Part shown: positions 1 through 5,431 of the stretch, one piece after another
How the letters are laid out: each line of letters begins with the position of its first letter
How positions within the stretch are numbered: position 1 is the first letter of the stretch
Assembly (NCBI GenBank): GCA_028290925.1
Contig: JAQGIX010000304.1
Span: 1-7,033, forward strand
DNA from: Phenylobacterium sp.
GTDB lineage: Bacteria; Pseudomonadota; Alphaproteobacteria; Caulobacterales; Caulobacteraceae
Length of the DNA: 7,033 bases
Direction: 5' to 3'
Notes under the pieces: model-generated
Told to the model about the DNA's origin: nothing
Seen by the model: the letters and a program-made list of their open reading frames with translations, nothing else
Database searches by the model: none
Program-made: the position numbers and the translations under genes

Positions 1-284
1 AGCTTGCTCTCCGGCGAGGCCGCCACGGCCTCGATCCAGCGGCCCGGGAGCTTGGCCAGCTCCTCGGCGCTCCCGGGGCGCGACAAGACCAGCAGGACGA
101 CGTCGCCGCCGGTGAGCAGGCCCTCGCCGGACGGATGGACCGCCGCCGCCAGCACCGCCCCGTCATGGGCCTCCAGCGTCTCGCCGGCCTCGAAGCGCAC
201 CGTCCCGTCGCCGAGCGCGAAGGCCGCGCGGCCGGCCGCATCGAACAGGGCCGCGGTGACATAGGCGTCGAAGGACTGGTTCAT
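1..284 (-). CDS. WD40-type repeat protein, N-terminal part (runs off the window start)
   Basis: Reading the minus strand from ATG at 284-282 gives 94 open codons with no stop before the window edge. The start MNQSFDAYVTAALFD is preceded by a GAGGGA ribosome binding site six bases upstream. The text has the rhythm of beta-propeller blades: GDGTVRF near residues 25-31, then HDGAVLAAAVHPSGEGLLTGGD at about 40-61 (shortened here to the recognisable HDGAVL and HPSGEG...LTGGD signature), then GRWIEAVAASP at about 81-91. These are typical of WD40 blades, which act as protein-binding scaffolds; the partner is unknown. No signal peptide is visible, so it is probably cytoplasmic. It is divergent from exbD, sharing the 275-bp gap. 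The family call rests on repeat rhythm only and most of the protein lies outside the window. Confidence 0.7.
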   Translation of the reverse strand, partial: MNQSFDAYVTAALFDAAGRAAFALGDGTVRFEAGETLEAHDGAVLAAAVHPSGEGLLTGGDVVLLVLSRPGSAEELAKLPGRWIEAVAASPESK

Positions 285-346
285 CGGGGGTCCCTCTAAG
301 CCCTCGGCCCGAGATCGTCATCTCTTTGCGACGGCGCCAGGGTTTG

Positions 347-402
347 GCCTCCCCTCCGCCCTTCGCGGCCGCTCACCGGGGAGGCAGGGGAACGGAGTTC
401 TC
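347..402. repeat. GC-rich inverted-repeat element in the WD40/exbD divergent gap
   Basis: An 8-bp arm GCCTCCCC (347-354) is complemented by GGGGAGGC (378-385) around a 23-base loop that itself holds CCGC/GCGG. The segment continues to GGAGTTCTC (394-402), followed by GGAA. The same nine bases followed by AGAA end the larger element at 3648-3756, so the two look like members of one dispersed intergenic repeat family. It lies in the 275-bp divergent gap, which must also contain the promoters of both flanking genes; no convincing -35/-10 pair could be assigned there. Whether it is functional or a passive repeat is not known. Confidence 0.45.
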
Positions 403-559
403 GGAATTTGGCGGATTCTCGCCCACGGGATGCCCGCCCGCCGGCCCTGCCGCCCCACCCGGGCGCTTCGGGCTTTACATTCGCAAAACGACTTGCCAAA
501 GGTCTGGCGACGATCAGCGAGGGCGCGGACGCCGCCGCCCAAGGGAAGGAACTGCGAAT

Positions 560-1006
560 ATGGCTGCAAAGCTGGGCGGTCAGGGAGGCGGACGTTTCAG
601 CCTCGGCCAGAACAGCGACATCAACGTCACGCCCTTCGTGGACGTGATGCTGGTGCTCCTCATCATCTTCATGGTGGCGATCCCCGCCGCGACGGTGTCG
701 ATCAAGCTCGACCTGCCGCCGGCCGTTCCGCCGCCCCCCGGCACCAAGGTGAAGGACCCGGTGCTGATCAACCTGCAGCAAGGCGGCGCGATCTTCATCG
801 GCGACCGCGGCACCAGCCTGGACACGCTGATCCCGGACCTTACCGCGCGGCTGAACCAGGAAGACCCGGCGATCCCGGCGCCCGAGCAGCGGGTCTATAT
901 CCGCGCCGACAAGACGGTTCGCTACGGCGACTTCATGGCGGTGATGAACACCCTGCAGGGCAACGGCTTCTACCAGGTGGCCCTGATCAACGAAGAGCTG
1001 GGCTAA
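560..1006 (+). CDS. exbD: Biopolymer transport protein ExbD (TonB energising complex)
   Basis: The 148-residue product is the usual ExbD length and closely resembles E. coli ExbD. It has a short cytoplasmic N-terminus, then NSDINVTPFVDVMLVLLIIF (18-37), where Asp28 matches the membrane aspartate (Asp25 in E. coli) needed for proton use. One transmembrane segment spans about 25-44, followed by a Pro-rich linker (PPAVPPPPG, 53-61) and a periplasmic domain ending in YIRADKTVRYGDFMAVMNTL (113-132). ExbD works with ExbB to convert proton motive force into movement of TonB, energising outer-membrane receptors. The ATG at 560 was chosen because AAGGGAAGGA lies just upstream and homology starts there; the frame is open back to 326 but that part is not ExbD-like. 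No exbB or tonB is in the window. The gene ends before a strong terminator hairpin, so it is not an obvious operon member with the genes downstream. Confidence 0.93.
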   Translation: MAAKLGGQGGGRFSLGQNSDINVTPFVDVMLVLLIIFMVAIPAATVSIKLDLPPAVPPPPGTKVKDPVLINLQQGGAIFIGDRGTSLDTLIPDLTARLNQEDPAIPAPEQRVYIRADKTVRYGDFMAVMNTLQGNGFYQVALINEELG

Positions 1007-1028
1007 GCTCCCTTCGATTGCGGACTTC

Positions 1029-1061
1029 GAACGCCCGTCGGGGAAAACCCGGCGGGCGTTC
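1029..1061 (+). terminator. Terminator hairpin after exbD
   Basis: GAACGCCCG (1029-1037) pairs perfectly with CGGGCGTTC (1053-1061). The stem continues inward through a U-G wobble (1038/1052) to 1042/1048, giving about 14 pairs closed by a GAAAA loop. It starts 23 bases after the exbD stop codon. The following bases (TGTCAATTG) are only modestly T-rich, so it is a strong hairpin with a weak U tract. It would separate exbD transcription from the YfiR/kinase pair. Confidence 0.75.
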
Positions 1062-1093
1062 TGTCAATTGACCTCGCCTCTGCTGTCACCTGA

Positions 1094-1306
1094 GACGCCG
1101 AACTGCGTTATCAAGGCGTGCAGCCTAACCCGCGTGTGCCCGCCTACGTCGAACTGAACGGCCGGCTCGGCTGGAACGTGACCGACCGCCGGCAGGGGTT
1201 GCTGTCCGGCTTCCGCCGGCTGCACGACCATCACCAGAACGTCATCGCCCCGGCGGTGAACGCGGTTCCGCGCAGCCGCTTCGCCGAGCTGCGCTGGAGG
1301 TGCTGA
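1094..1306 (+). pseudogene. Degenerate C-terminal stub of a TonB-dependent outer-membrane receptor
   Basis: Codons from 1094 read DAELRYQG, then NPRVPAYVELNGRLGWNVTD, then LLSGFRRLHDHHQ, then VPRSRFAELRWRC and a TGA at 1304-1306. This pattern (VPAYVELN-RLGW--TDR...LSG--LLH--H...PRS-FAELRWRF) is how many TonB-dependent receptors end, the last barrel strands closing with an aromatic residue. An in-frame TGA at 1091-1093 blocks extension upstream, and nothing receptor-like precedes it, so only about 70 of some 700 residues remain. The final residue is Cys (TGC) where Phe (TTC) is expected, and the strand normally reading like LQLSLSGFNLLH is altered. A GTG at 1118 could start a 62-residue peptide, but function as a receptor is excluded. 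Its end holds the ribosome binding site of the next gene. Receptor identity is inferred from motif memory, not an alignment. Confidence 0.72.
1296..1300 (+). promoter_or_regulatory. Ribosome binding site of the YfiR-family gene inside the receptor stub
   Basis: GGAGG lies seven bases before the GTG at 1308 and within the last sense codons (Trp-Arg) of the receptor stub. It supports the GTG as the start, which also gives a complete signal peptide; the next in-frame ATG at 1386 would remove it. Confidence 0.75.
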
Positions 1307-1307
1307 C

Positions 1308-1850
1308 GTGGCGCGGACGGGGCCAGCCGAGGTCGGGCGGGCGGCGGCGCTCCTGCTGACGCTCGCCGGGCCGGCGCAGGCCCACATGAGCGACCTCAAG
1401 CTCGCGGTGAAGGCGGCCTACCTCTGCAAGCTGGGGCCGTTCGTCGCCTGGCCGGCCGCCGCCTTCGGAACCGCCGAGGATCCGCTGGTCATCTGCATCC
1501 AGGGCGCCGACCCGTTCGGCCGCGTGGTCGACCGCGAAGTCGCCGGACGGCGGGTCGGAACCCATCCGATGGTGGTGCGCCGCATACTGCGGCTGGAGCG
1601 CGGCTCCGGCTGCCATATCGCCTATGTGGCGGGATCGGGCAGCCAGTCGGCCGACCAGGCGCTGGCGGCCGTGGATGGCGCGCCGGTGCTCACCGTCACC
1701 GATTCCGACCGCGGTCCCGCCAAGGGGGTCGTGCACCTGGTGCTGGATGGCGGGAAGGTCCGATTCGCGATCAACGCCGCGCAAGCCCAGGCCGACGGGC
1801 TGGGGATCAGCTCGAAGCTCCTGGCGTTGGCTGTGGGCGCGTCGCGATGA
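1308..1850 (+). CDS. YfiR/DUF4154-family periplasmic protein
   Basis: The 180-residue product starts with an export signal: Arg residues, then AAALLLTLAGPAQA, with likely cleavage after residue 25. The mature part fits YfiR/DUF4154: KAAYLCKLGPFVAWPAAAF near 33-51, PLVICIQGADPFG near 56-68, the GRRVGTHPMVVRR strand, and SGCHIAYVAGS near 101-111. Known YfiR of Pseudomonas is a periplasmic, redox-sensitive inhibitor of the diguanylate cyclase YfiN. Here no GGDEF protein is adjacent. Instead the stop codon overlaps the start of a membrane hybrid kinase (ATGA at 1847-1850), so I infer that it controls the periplasmic sensor domain of that kinase. Three cysteines are seen (in AYLCK, VICIQ and GCHI), fewer than the four I recall for Pseudomonas YfiR. 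The GTG start is supported by GGAGG seven bases upstream. Confidence 0.85.
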   Translation: MARTGPAEVGRAAALLLTLAGPAQAHMSDLKLAVKAAYLCKLGPFVAWPAAAFGTAEDPLVICIQGADPFGRVVDREVAGRRVGTHPMVVRRILRLERGSGCHIAYVAGSGSQSADQALAAVDGAPVLTVTDSDRGPAKGVVHLVLDGGKVRFAINAAQAQADGLGISSKLLALAVGASR

Positions 1851-3634
1851 GGCTCGCCTGGCCCAACCTGTCGGAACGCCGGCTGACCACCATGGCCTGG
1901 ATCAGCGCGGTGGTGCTGGTGGCGGCCAGCGCGGCGCTGGGGCTGCGCGCCGAGGTCGCCTTCCGCCGTGACCTGACCAGCCAGACCAACGCCCAGGCCG
2001 ACATCCTGGCTTCCAGCCTGACGGCGGCGCTGGCCTTCGACGACCTACTGGCCATGGAGCAGTACGTCCAGGCGCTGAGGGCCAATCCGCGTCTCTCGGC
2101 GGCCGCGGTCTATGACGCGCAGGGCCGCGAACTGGTCGGCTTGCACCTCCGCCACATGCGGCCCCCGCCGATCACGATCGGACCCGTGCGCACCGAATGG
2201 ACCGACGGGCGCGTGCGGGCCACCCGCCGGGCCGCTGAGCAGGGCCAGACCCTGGGCTATGTATTCATGGAGACCCGCCGGGATTCCTGGAGCGCGATCC
2301 TAGGCCGGCACGTGGGCGTCGGCCTGCTGACGCTGATGGGCCTGATCCTGATGGTGCTGGTGAGCTCGGCGGCCGCCAAGCTGCAGGCCCGCGCGAGCGA
2401 GCTGGCGCAGGCCAACGCGCGGCTGACCGAGGAGATGGGCGCGCGCGCGCAGGCCGAGGAGGCGCTGCGCCAGAGCCAGAAGATGGAGGCGCTGGGCCAG
2501 CTGACCGGCGGCATCGCCCACGATTTCAACAACCTGCTGCAGGTGATCATGGGGGCGCTGGAGCTGATCGGGCGCAAGGCCTCCGACACCCCACGGGTCC
2601 AGGTCTGGGCGCGGCACGGCCTGGCGGCGGCCGAACGCGGCGCCTCGCTGACCCGCCAGCTGCTGGCCTTCTCCCGCACCCAGAAGCTCGACCTGCGCCC
2701 CTTCGTGGTGGCCGACCTGGTGACCGGCATGCGCGAACTTCTGCAGCGGACCCTGGGCGGGGCCATCGAGCTGGTGCTGGACCTGGACGCGGCGCGCATG
2801 CCGGTGCTGTCGGACCACACCCAGCTGGAGCTCGCCATCCTGAACCTGGCGATCAACGCCCGCGACGCCATGCCGGAGGGCGGACGGCTGACCATCTCCA
2901 CCGAGATCGTGACCGTGGCGCCCGGACATCCGCTGCTGCCGCCGGACGACTATGTGGCGCTCTCCGTCACCGACACCGGCCAGGGCATGACGCCCGAGGT
3001 GATCGGCCGCGCCTTCGATCCATTCTTCACCACCAAGAGCGTCGGGAAGGGCACGGGGCTGGGCTTAAGCCAGGTCTATGGCGTGGCGCGCCAGGCCGGC
3101 GGCGAGGCGCGCATCGAGAGCCGGCCGGGCGGGGGCACGACGGTGACGGTGCTGCTGCGGCGCTCGCTGGAGCCGGCGGCGGTCGGAGTCTCGGCGCCGG
3201 GACCCGAGGCGGTTGTGGCCCCGTCGGCCGGCGCGACGGTGCTGGTGGTGGACGACGACGAGCAGGTGCGGACCCTGCTGCACGAGACCCTGCAGCTGCT
3301 TGGCTACAGGGTGCTGGACGCCGACGGCGGGGCCGCGGCGATCCGCTTCCTGCAGGCCGGGCGGCCGGACGCCGTGCTGCTCGATTTCGCGATGCCGCAG
3401 ATGAACGGCGCCCAGGTGGCCGACCGCGCCCGGCAGCTGTGGCCGGACCTGCCGATCGTCTTCGCCAGCGGCCATGCCGACACCGCCGCCATCCAGGCCG
3501 CGGTGGGCGAGGACGCGCCGATCCTGCGCAAGCCCTTCGAGCTCGACCTGCTCGCCCGGACGCTGAGCTCGATGATCGGCCGGAGCGTGGCGGCCGAACG
3601 CGCCGCTTCCCGCGCGCGGGGCGAGGTCGGGTGA
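1847..3634 (+). CDS. Membrane hybrid sensor histidine kinase with C-terminal receiver domain
   Basis: The 595-residue protein has TM1 at about 14-33, a periplasmic region of about 120 residues that looks like a CHASE8-type sensor (LTSQTNAQADILASSLTAAL, 43-62), and TM2 at about 155-176. A coiled coil (178-212) follows, with no clear HAMP domain. The kinase core has all boxes: H-box GGIAHDFNN with phospho-acceptor His225, N-box NLAINARDAMP with Asn337, G1 DTGQG at 376-380, FDPFFTTK at 390-397 and GKGTGLGL at 400-407. A receiver domain spans about 463-580 with acidic pocket Asp469/Asp470, phospho-acceptor Asp513 (LLDFAMP) and Lys562 (RKPF). No DNA-binding, GGDEF or HPt domain is present, so output must go to a partner not seen here. 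The ATG overlaps the YfiR-family stop and lacks its own good ribosome site, indicating translational coupling. The two genes most likely form one sensory unit: a periplasmic YfiR-like regulator plus its kinase. Confidence 0.92.
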   Translation: MRLAWPNLSERRLTTMAWISAVVLVAASAALGLRAEVAFRRDLTSQTNAQADILASSLTAALAFDDLLAMEQYVQALRANPRLSAAAVYDAQGRELVGLHLRHMRPPPITIGPVRTEWTDGRVRATRRAAEQGQTLGYVFMETRRDSWSAILGRHVGVGLLTLMGLILMVLVSSAAAKLQARASELAQANARLTEEMGARAQAEEALRQSQKMEALGQLTGGIAHDFNNLLQVIMGALELIGRKASDTPRVQVWARHGLAAAERGASLTRQLLAFSRTQKLDLRPFVVADLVTGMRELLQRTLGGAIELVLDLDAARMPVLSDHTQLELAILNLAINARDAMPEGGRLTISTEIVTVAPGHPLLPPDDYVALSVTDTGQGMTPEVIGRAFDPFFTTKSVGKGTGLGLSQVYGVARQAGGEARIESRPGGGTTVTVLLRRSLEPAAVGVSAPGPEAVVAPSAGATVLVVDDDEQVRTLLHETLQLLGYRVLDADGGAAAIRFLQAGRPDAVLLDFAMPQMNGAQVADRARQLWPDLPIVFASGHADTAAIQAAVGEDAPILRKPFELDLLARTLSSMIGRSVAAERAASRARGEVG

Positions 3635-3647
3635 GGGAAGCTAAGCG

Positions 3648-3756
3648 TCCTCTCCCCGCTTAGAGGGGGGGCGAGCGCAAGGACGCTGGCTCGACTATCG
3701 GTGCGGCGGTGAGGTCCAGCCGCCCCTCACCATCCCCCGAGGGGAGAGGAGTTCTC
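3648..3756. repeat. Intergenic inverted-repeat element between the kinase and SET genes
   Basis: TCCTCTCCCC (3648-3657) is exactly complemented by GGGGAGAGGA (3741-3750), 10-bp arms enclosing 83 bases. Inside, GGTGAGG (3708-3714) pairs with CCTCACC (3725-3731) across a 10-base loop. The right end GGAGTTCTC (3748-3756) is shared with the element near 347-402. It fills the convergent gap between two genes, so either hairpin could stop transcription, although no U tract follows. The right edge overlaps the SET gene stop codon (TGA on the minus strand, 3757-3755). It encodes nothing recognisable and resembles dispersed intergenic repeats in GC-rich alphaproteobacterial genomes. Confidence 0.6.
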
Positions 3757-4141
3757 AGAAGCCGTTGCCGTTCTTGCGCACGTGGTCGCAGATGGTGCGG
3801 TAGTCAGAGGTCAATTCCTCGCCGGCCTGAAGGTCGCGGGCGGCGCGGTCCTCGCCGAACGAGATGGCGTTGGAGACCGTGGTCGGCGCCTCGGCGTGGT
3901 TGAAGTATCGCCCGTTGTCGCCGCAGAGGACGTAGAGCCCGGCCTGCTCATGCCAGGTGCAGTAGGTCTCCAGATAGGCCCGCACATGGGCCGGAAGGGT
4001 GGCCATCTCGTCGGGCGTGTAAACCCGGTCGATCCGGCCGTCGAAGCGCCAGATCAGCTCGCCGGCCTCCACCGGCTGCAGCAGAAAGACGCCCAGGCCG
4101 TGGATCGGGCTGGGTCGCAGTTCGGTCTCCACCATCATCAT
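3755..4141 (-). CDS. Small SET-domain protein (putative lysine methyltransferase)
   Basis: From ATG at 4141 the product is 128 residues, a bare SET domain. It shows the N-terminal SPIHGLGVFLLQPVEAGELI (11-30) with the S-adenosylmethionine-binding GLGVF turn, then GRYFNHAEAPT (77-87) matching the RF-NHS--PN motif, and AGEELTSDY (106-114) ending in the conserved catalytic-type Tyr114. SET proteins methylate lysines; the substrate of these short bacterial forms is generally unknown. Post-SET cysteines are absent, as is common for bacterial members. The frame is open back to another ATG at 4210, which would add a 23-residue Ala/Arg-rich leader with no SET character. The triple ATG at 4141-4133 fits the domain start better, with GGAG somewhat far upstream (about 14 bases). 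It lies downstream of the GTPase on the same strand with a 128-bp gap, so co-transcription is possible but not shown. Confidence 0.85.
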   Translation of the reverse strand: MMMVETELRPSPIHGLGVFLLQPVEAGELIWRFDGRIDRVYTPDEMATLPAHVRAYLETYCTWHEQAGLYVLCGDNGRYFNHAEAPTTVSNAISFGEDRAARDLQAGEELTSDYRTICDHVRKNGNGF

Positions 4142-4196
4142 GGCGCGGCGTTTGGCTCCCACTCCGACGATTCCGGGCGGCGAGGCCGCGGCCCGG

Positions 4197-4211
4197 CATG
4201 CGTGACGCATG
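4197..4211. promoter_or_regulatory. Perfect 7-bp-arm palindrome upstream of the SET gene
   Basis: CATGCGT-G-ACGCATG is a perfect inverted repeat with a single central base. It lies 56 bases upstream of the chosen SET start (4141), in the 128-bp gap before the GTPase stop. It is operator-like in size and could bind a dimeric regulator, but I do not recognise its owner. If translation began at the ATG at 4210 instead, the palindrome would lie over the start codon. A second GC-rich pairing, CCGGGC (4173-4178) with GCCCGG (4191-4196), sits beside it. Confidence 0.35.
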
Positions 4212-4269
4212 ATGTCCGCCTAAGTTCCCAGGGCTCCGAACTCAAGAGCAAATGGCGGAGGGATCGCAA

Positions 4270-5376
4270 CTAGGCGATGCAGGCCTCGAAGCCTTTGCGC
4301 AGGGCGTCCTCGTCGAGCTTTCGGCCGATGAACACCATGCGGGAATAGCGCCGCTCGCCGTCGCGCCATTCGCGCTGGAAGTCGCCCTCCAGGATCATGT
4401 GCACGGCCTGGAAGACGAGGCGCCGCTCGTCGCCCTTCACGTCGAGGATGCCCTTGGCGCGCAGGATGTCGGGACCCTGGGTCTGCAGGAGGTTGTTCAG
4501 CCAGGCGGTGAGCCGGTTGGCGTCCAGCGGCTTTTCGGACGACAGCGAGACGCCGCGGATCCCGGACTCGGCCACGTGGTCGTGGATGTGGCCATGCCCA
4601 TGATCGTCATCGTGATCGTGATCGTGATCGTGGTGATCGTGCTCGCAGGCCTCGTCATGGACGTGGCCCGGCGCGCCGTGGCCGGGATTGAGGAATTCCG
4701 GCGCCAGGTCGGTGATCCGCGACAGGTCGAAGGAGCCGCGGCCGAGGATCGCCTCCAGCGGCACCTGCGAGCGCGTGGTGCGGTGGATGGGGGCCAGCGG
4801 ATTGAGCTCGCGGATGCCGGCCTCGACCTCCAGGAGCTCGGCCTCGGTGACGAGGTCGGTCTTGTTGAGGATGATCTGGTCGGCGAAGGCGATCTGCTCG
4901 GCGGCCTCCCGGGAGTCCTTCAGGCGCAGCGGCAGGTGCTTGGCGTCGACCACGGTGGTGACGCTGTCGAGCCGGGTCTTGGCGCGGACGTCCTCGTCGA
5001 CGAAGAAGGTCTGGGCGACCGGGCCCGGATCGGCGAGGCCCGTGGTCTCGATGATGATGGCGTCGAAGCGGCGTCCCCCCTTCTGTGTCTGGCGCTTCAT
5101 CAGGCCGGAGAGCACGCGGATCAGGTCGCCGCGCACCGTGCAACAGACGCAGCCGTTGGACATCTCGAAGACTTCCTCGTCGGCCCCGACGACGAGGTCG
5201 TTGTCGATGCCGATCTCGCCGAACTCGTTGATGATCACGGCGTAGCGCTTGCCGTGGTCCTCGGTGAGGATGCGGTTGAGCAGGGTGGTCTTGCCGGCCC
5301 CGAGATAGCCGGTGAGCACGGTGACGGGGGTCCTGTCGGAAGCTTGGACGGAGGGGTTCTCGCTCATGGCCGACAT
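4270..5376 (-). CDS. COG0523/CobW-family G3E GTPase, putative zinc metallochaperone
   Basis: The 368-residue protein has the full G3E GTPase set: Walker A GYLGAGKTT (23-31), the metal-binding NGCVCCTVRGDL (74-85) with Cys76, Cys78 and Cys79, the ETTGLADPGP loop (110-119) and the guanine-specificity motif NKTD (171-174). A His/Asp-rich stretch (233-267) separates the GTPase domain from a CobW C-terminal domain (about 275-365). Family members insert or traffic metals (zinc for ZNG1-type, cobalt for CobW, nickel for HypB and UreG relatives). With no cobalamin, urease or hydrogenase genes nearby and a Zur-like box upstream, a zinc role is most likely. That box (5413-5429) contains TATAAC on the minus strand, which could be a -10 element about 39 bases before the start, so a bound repressor would block RNA polymerase. 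Met1 (5376) and Met4 (5367) are both possible starts; neither has a clear ribosome site. Confidence 0.93.
   Translation of the reverse strand: MSAMSENPSVQASDRTPVTVLTGYLGAGKTTLLNRILTEDHGKRYAVIINEFGEIGIDNDLVVGADEEVFEMSNGCVCCTVRGDLIRVLSGLMKRQTQKGGRRFDAIIIETTGLADPGPVAQTFFVDEDVRAKTRLDSVTTVVDAKHLPLRLKDSREAAEQIAFADQIILNKTDLVTEAELLEVEAGIRELNPLAPIHRTTRSQVPLEAILGRGSFDLSRITDLAPEFLNPGHGAPGHVHDEACEHDHHDHDHDHDDDHGHGHIHDHVAESGIRGVSLSSEKPLDANRLTAWLNNLLQTQGPDILRAKGILDVKGDERRLVFQAVHMILEGDFQREWRDGERRYSRMVFIGRKLDEDALRKGFEACIA
4603..4641 (+). repeat. Hexanucleotide tandem repeat encoding the His/Asp metal loop
   Basis: On the plus strand ATCGTG occurs four times in perfect tandem (4609-4632), preceded by ATCGTC (4603-4608) and followed, after GTG, by a fifth copy (4636-4641). 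On the coding minus strand each unit reads CACGAT, giving alternating His-Asp residues at about positions 246-258 of the GTPase. Six-base units keep the frame, so copy-number slippage would change the number of metal ligands without breaking the gene. Confidence 0.8.
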
Positions 5377-5412
5377 GTAAGGCGAGCGCGACGATTTCCA
5401 AAGTGCGCTGCG

Positions 5413-5429
5413 GTGTTATATCGTAACAC
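5413..5429. promoter_or_regulatory. Putative Zur (zinc repressor) operator shared by the divergent GTPase and CDF genes
   Basis: GTGTTATATCGTAACAC is an inverted repeat with 6-bp arms GTGTTA/TAACAC around TATCG. Its core (5414-5428) agrees with the Zur consensus I recall, TGTTATA-N-TATAACA, at 12 of 14 fixed positions, differing only at the two bases after the centre. It is AT-rich in an otherwise very GC-rich region. It lies 36 bp before the GTPase start and 2 bp before the CDF start. Zur binds such sites when zinc is sufficient, and COG0523 GTPases are frequent Zur targets, which supports the assignment. A different metal-responsive regulator of the Fur family cannot be excluded. Confidence 0.65.
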
Positions 5430-5431
5430 TC

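Noticed and set aside
303..324. Small inverted repeats CTCGG/CCGAG and GAGAT/ATCTC before the WD40 gene
   Set aside because: Arms of only five bases in GC-rich sequence; too short to claim as an operator or RNA element.
326..559. N-terminal extension of exbD
   Set aside because: The frame is open but rich in Pro/Arg and overlaps the inverted-repeat element; ExbD homology and a ribosome site both point to the ATG at 560.
1068..1096. Promoter for the YfiR/kinase pair (TTGACC at 1068-1073)
   Set aside because: The -35-like hexamer is good, but TGAGAC at the expected -10 distance is poor, and no other support is visible.
4142..4210. SET gene start at ATG 4210
   Set aside because: It would add a 23-residue Ala/Arg-rich leader without SET character, overlapping a palindrome and GC-rich hairpin. 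The triple ATG at 4141-4133 starts at the domain edge. Not fully excluded.
5377..5431. Metal riboswitch (NiCo or cobalamin type) upstream of the transporter or GTPase
   Set aside because: The gap is 55 bp, too short for these RNA elements, and contains no matching structure beyond the 17-bp operator-like repeat.
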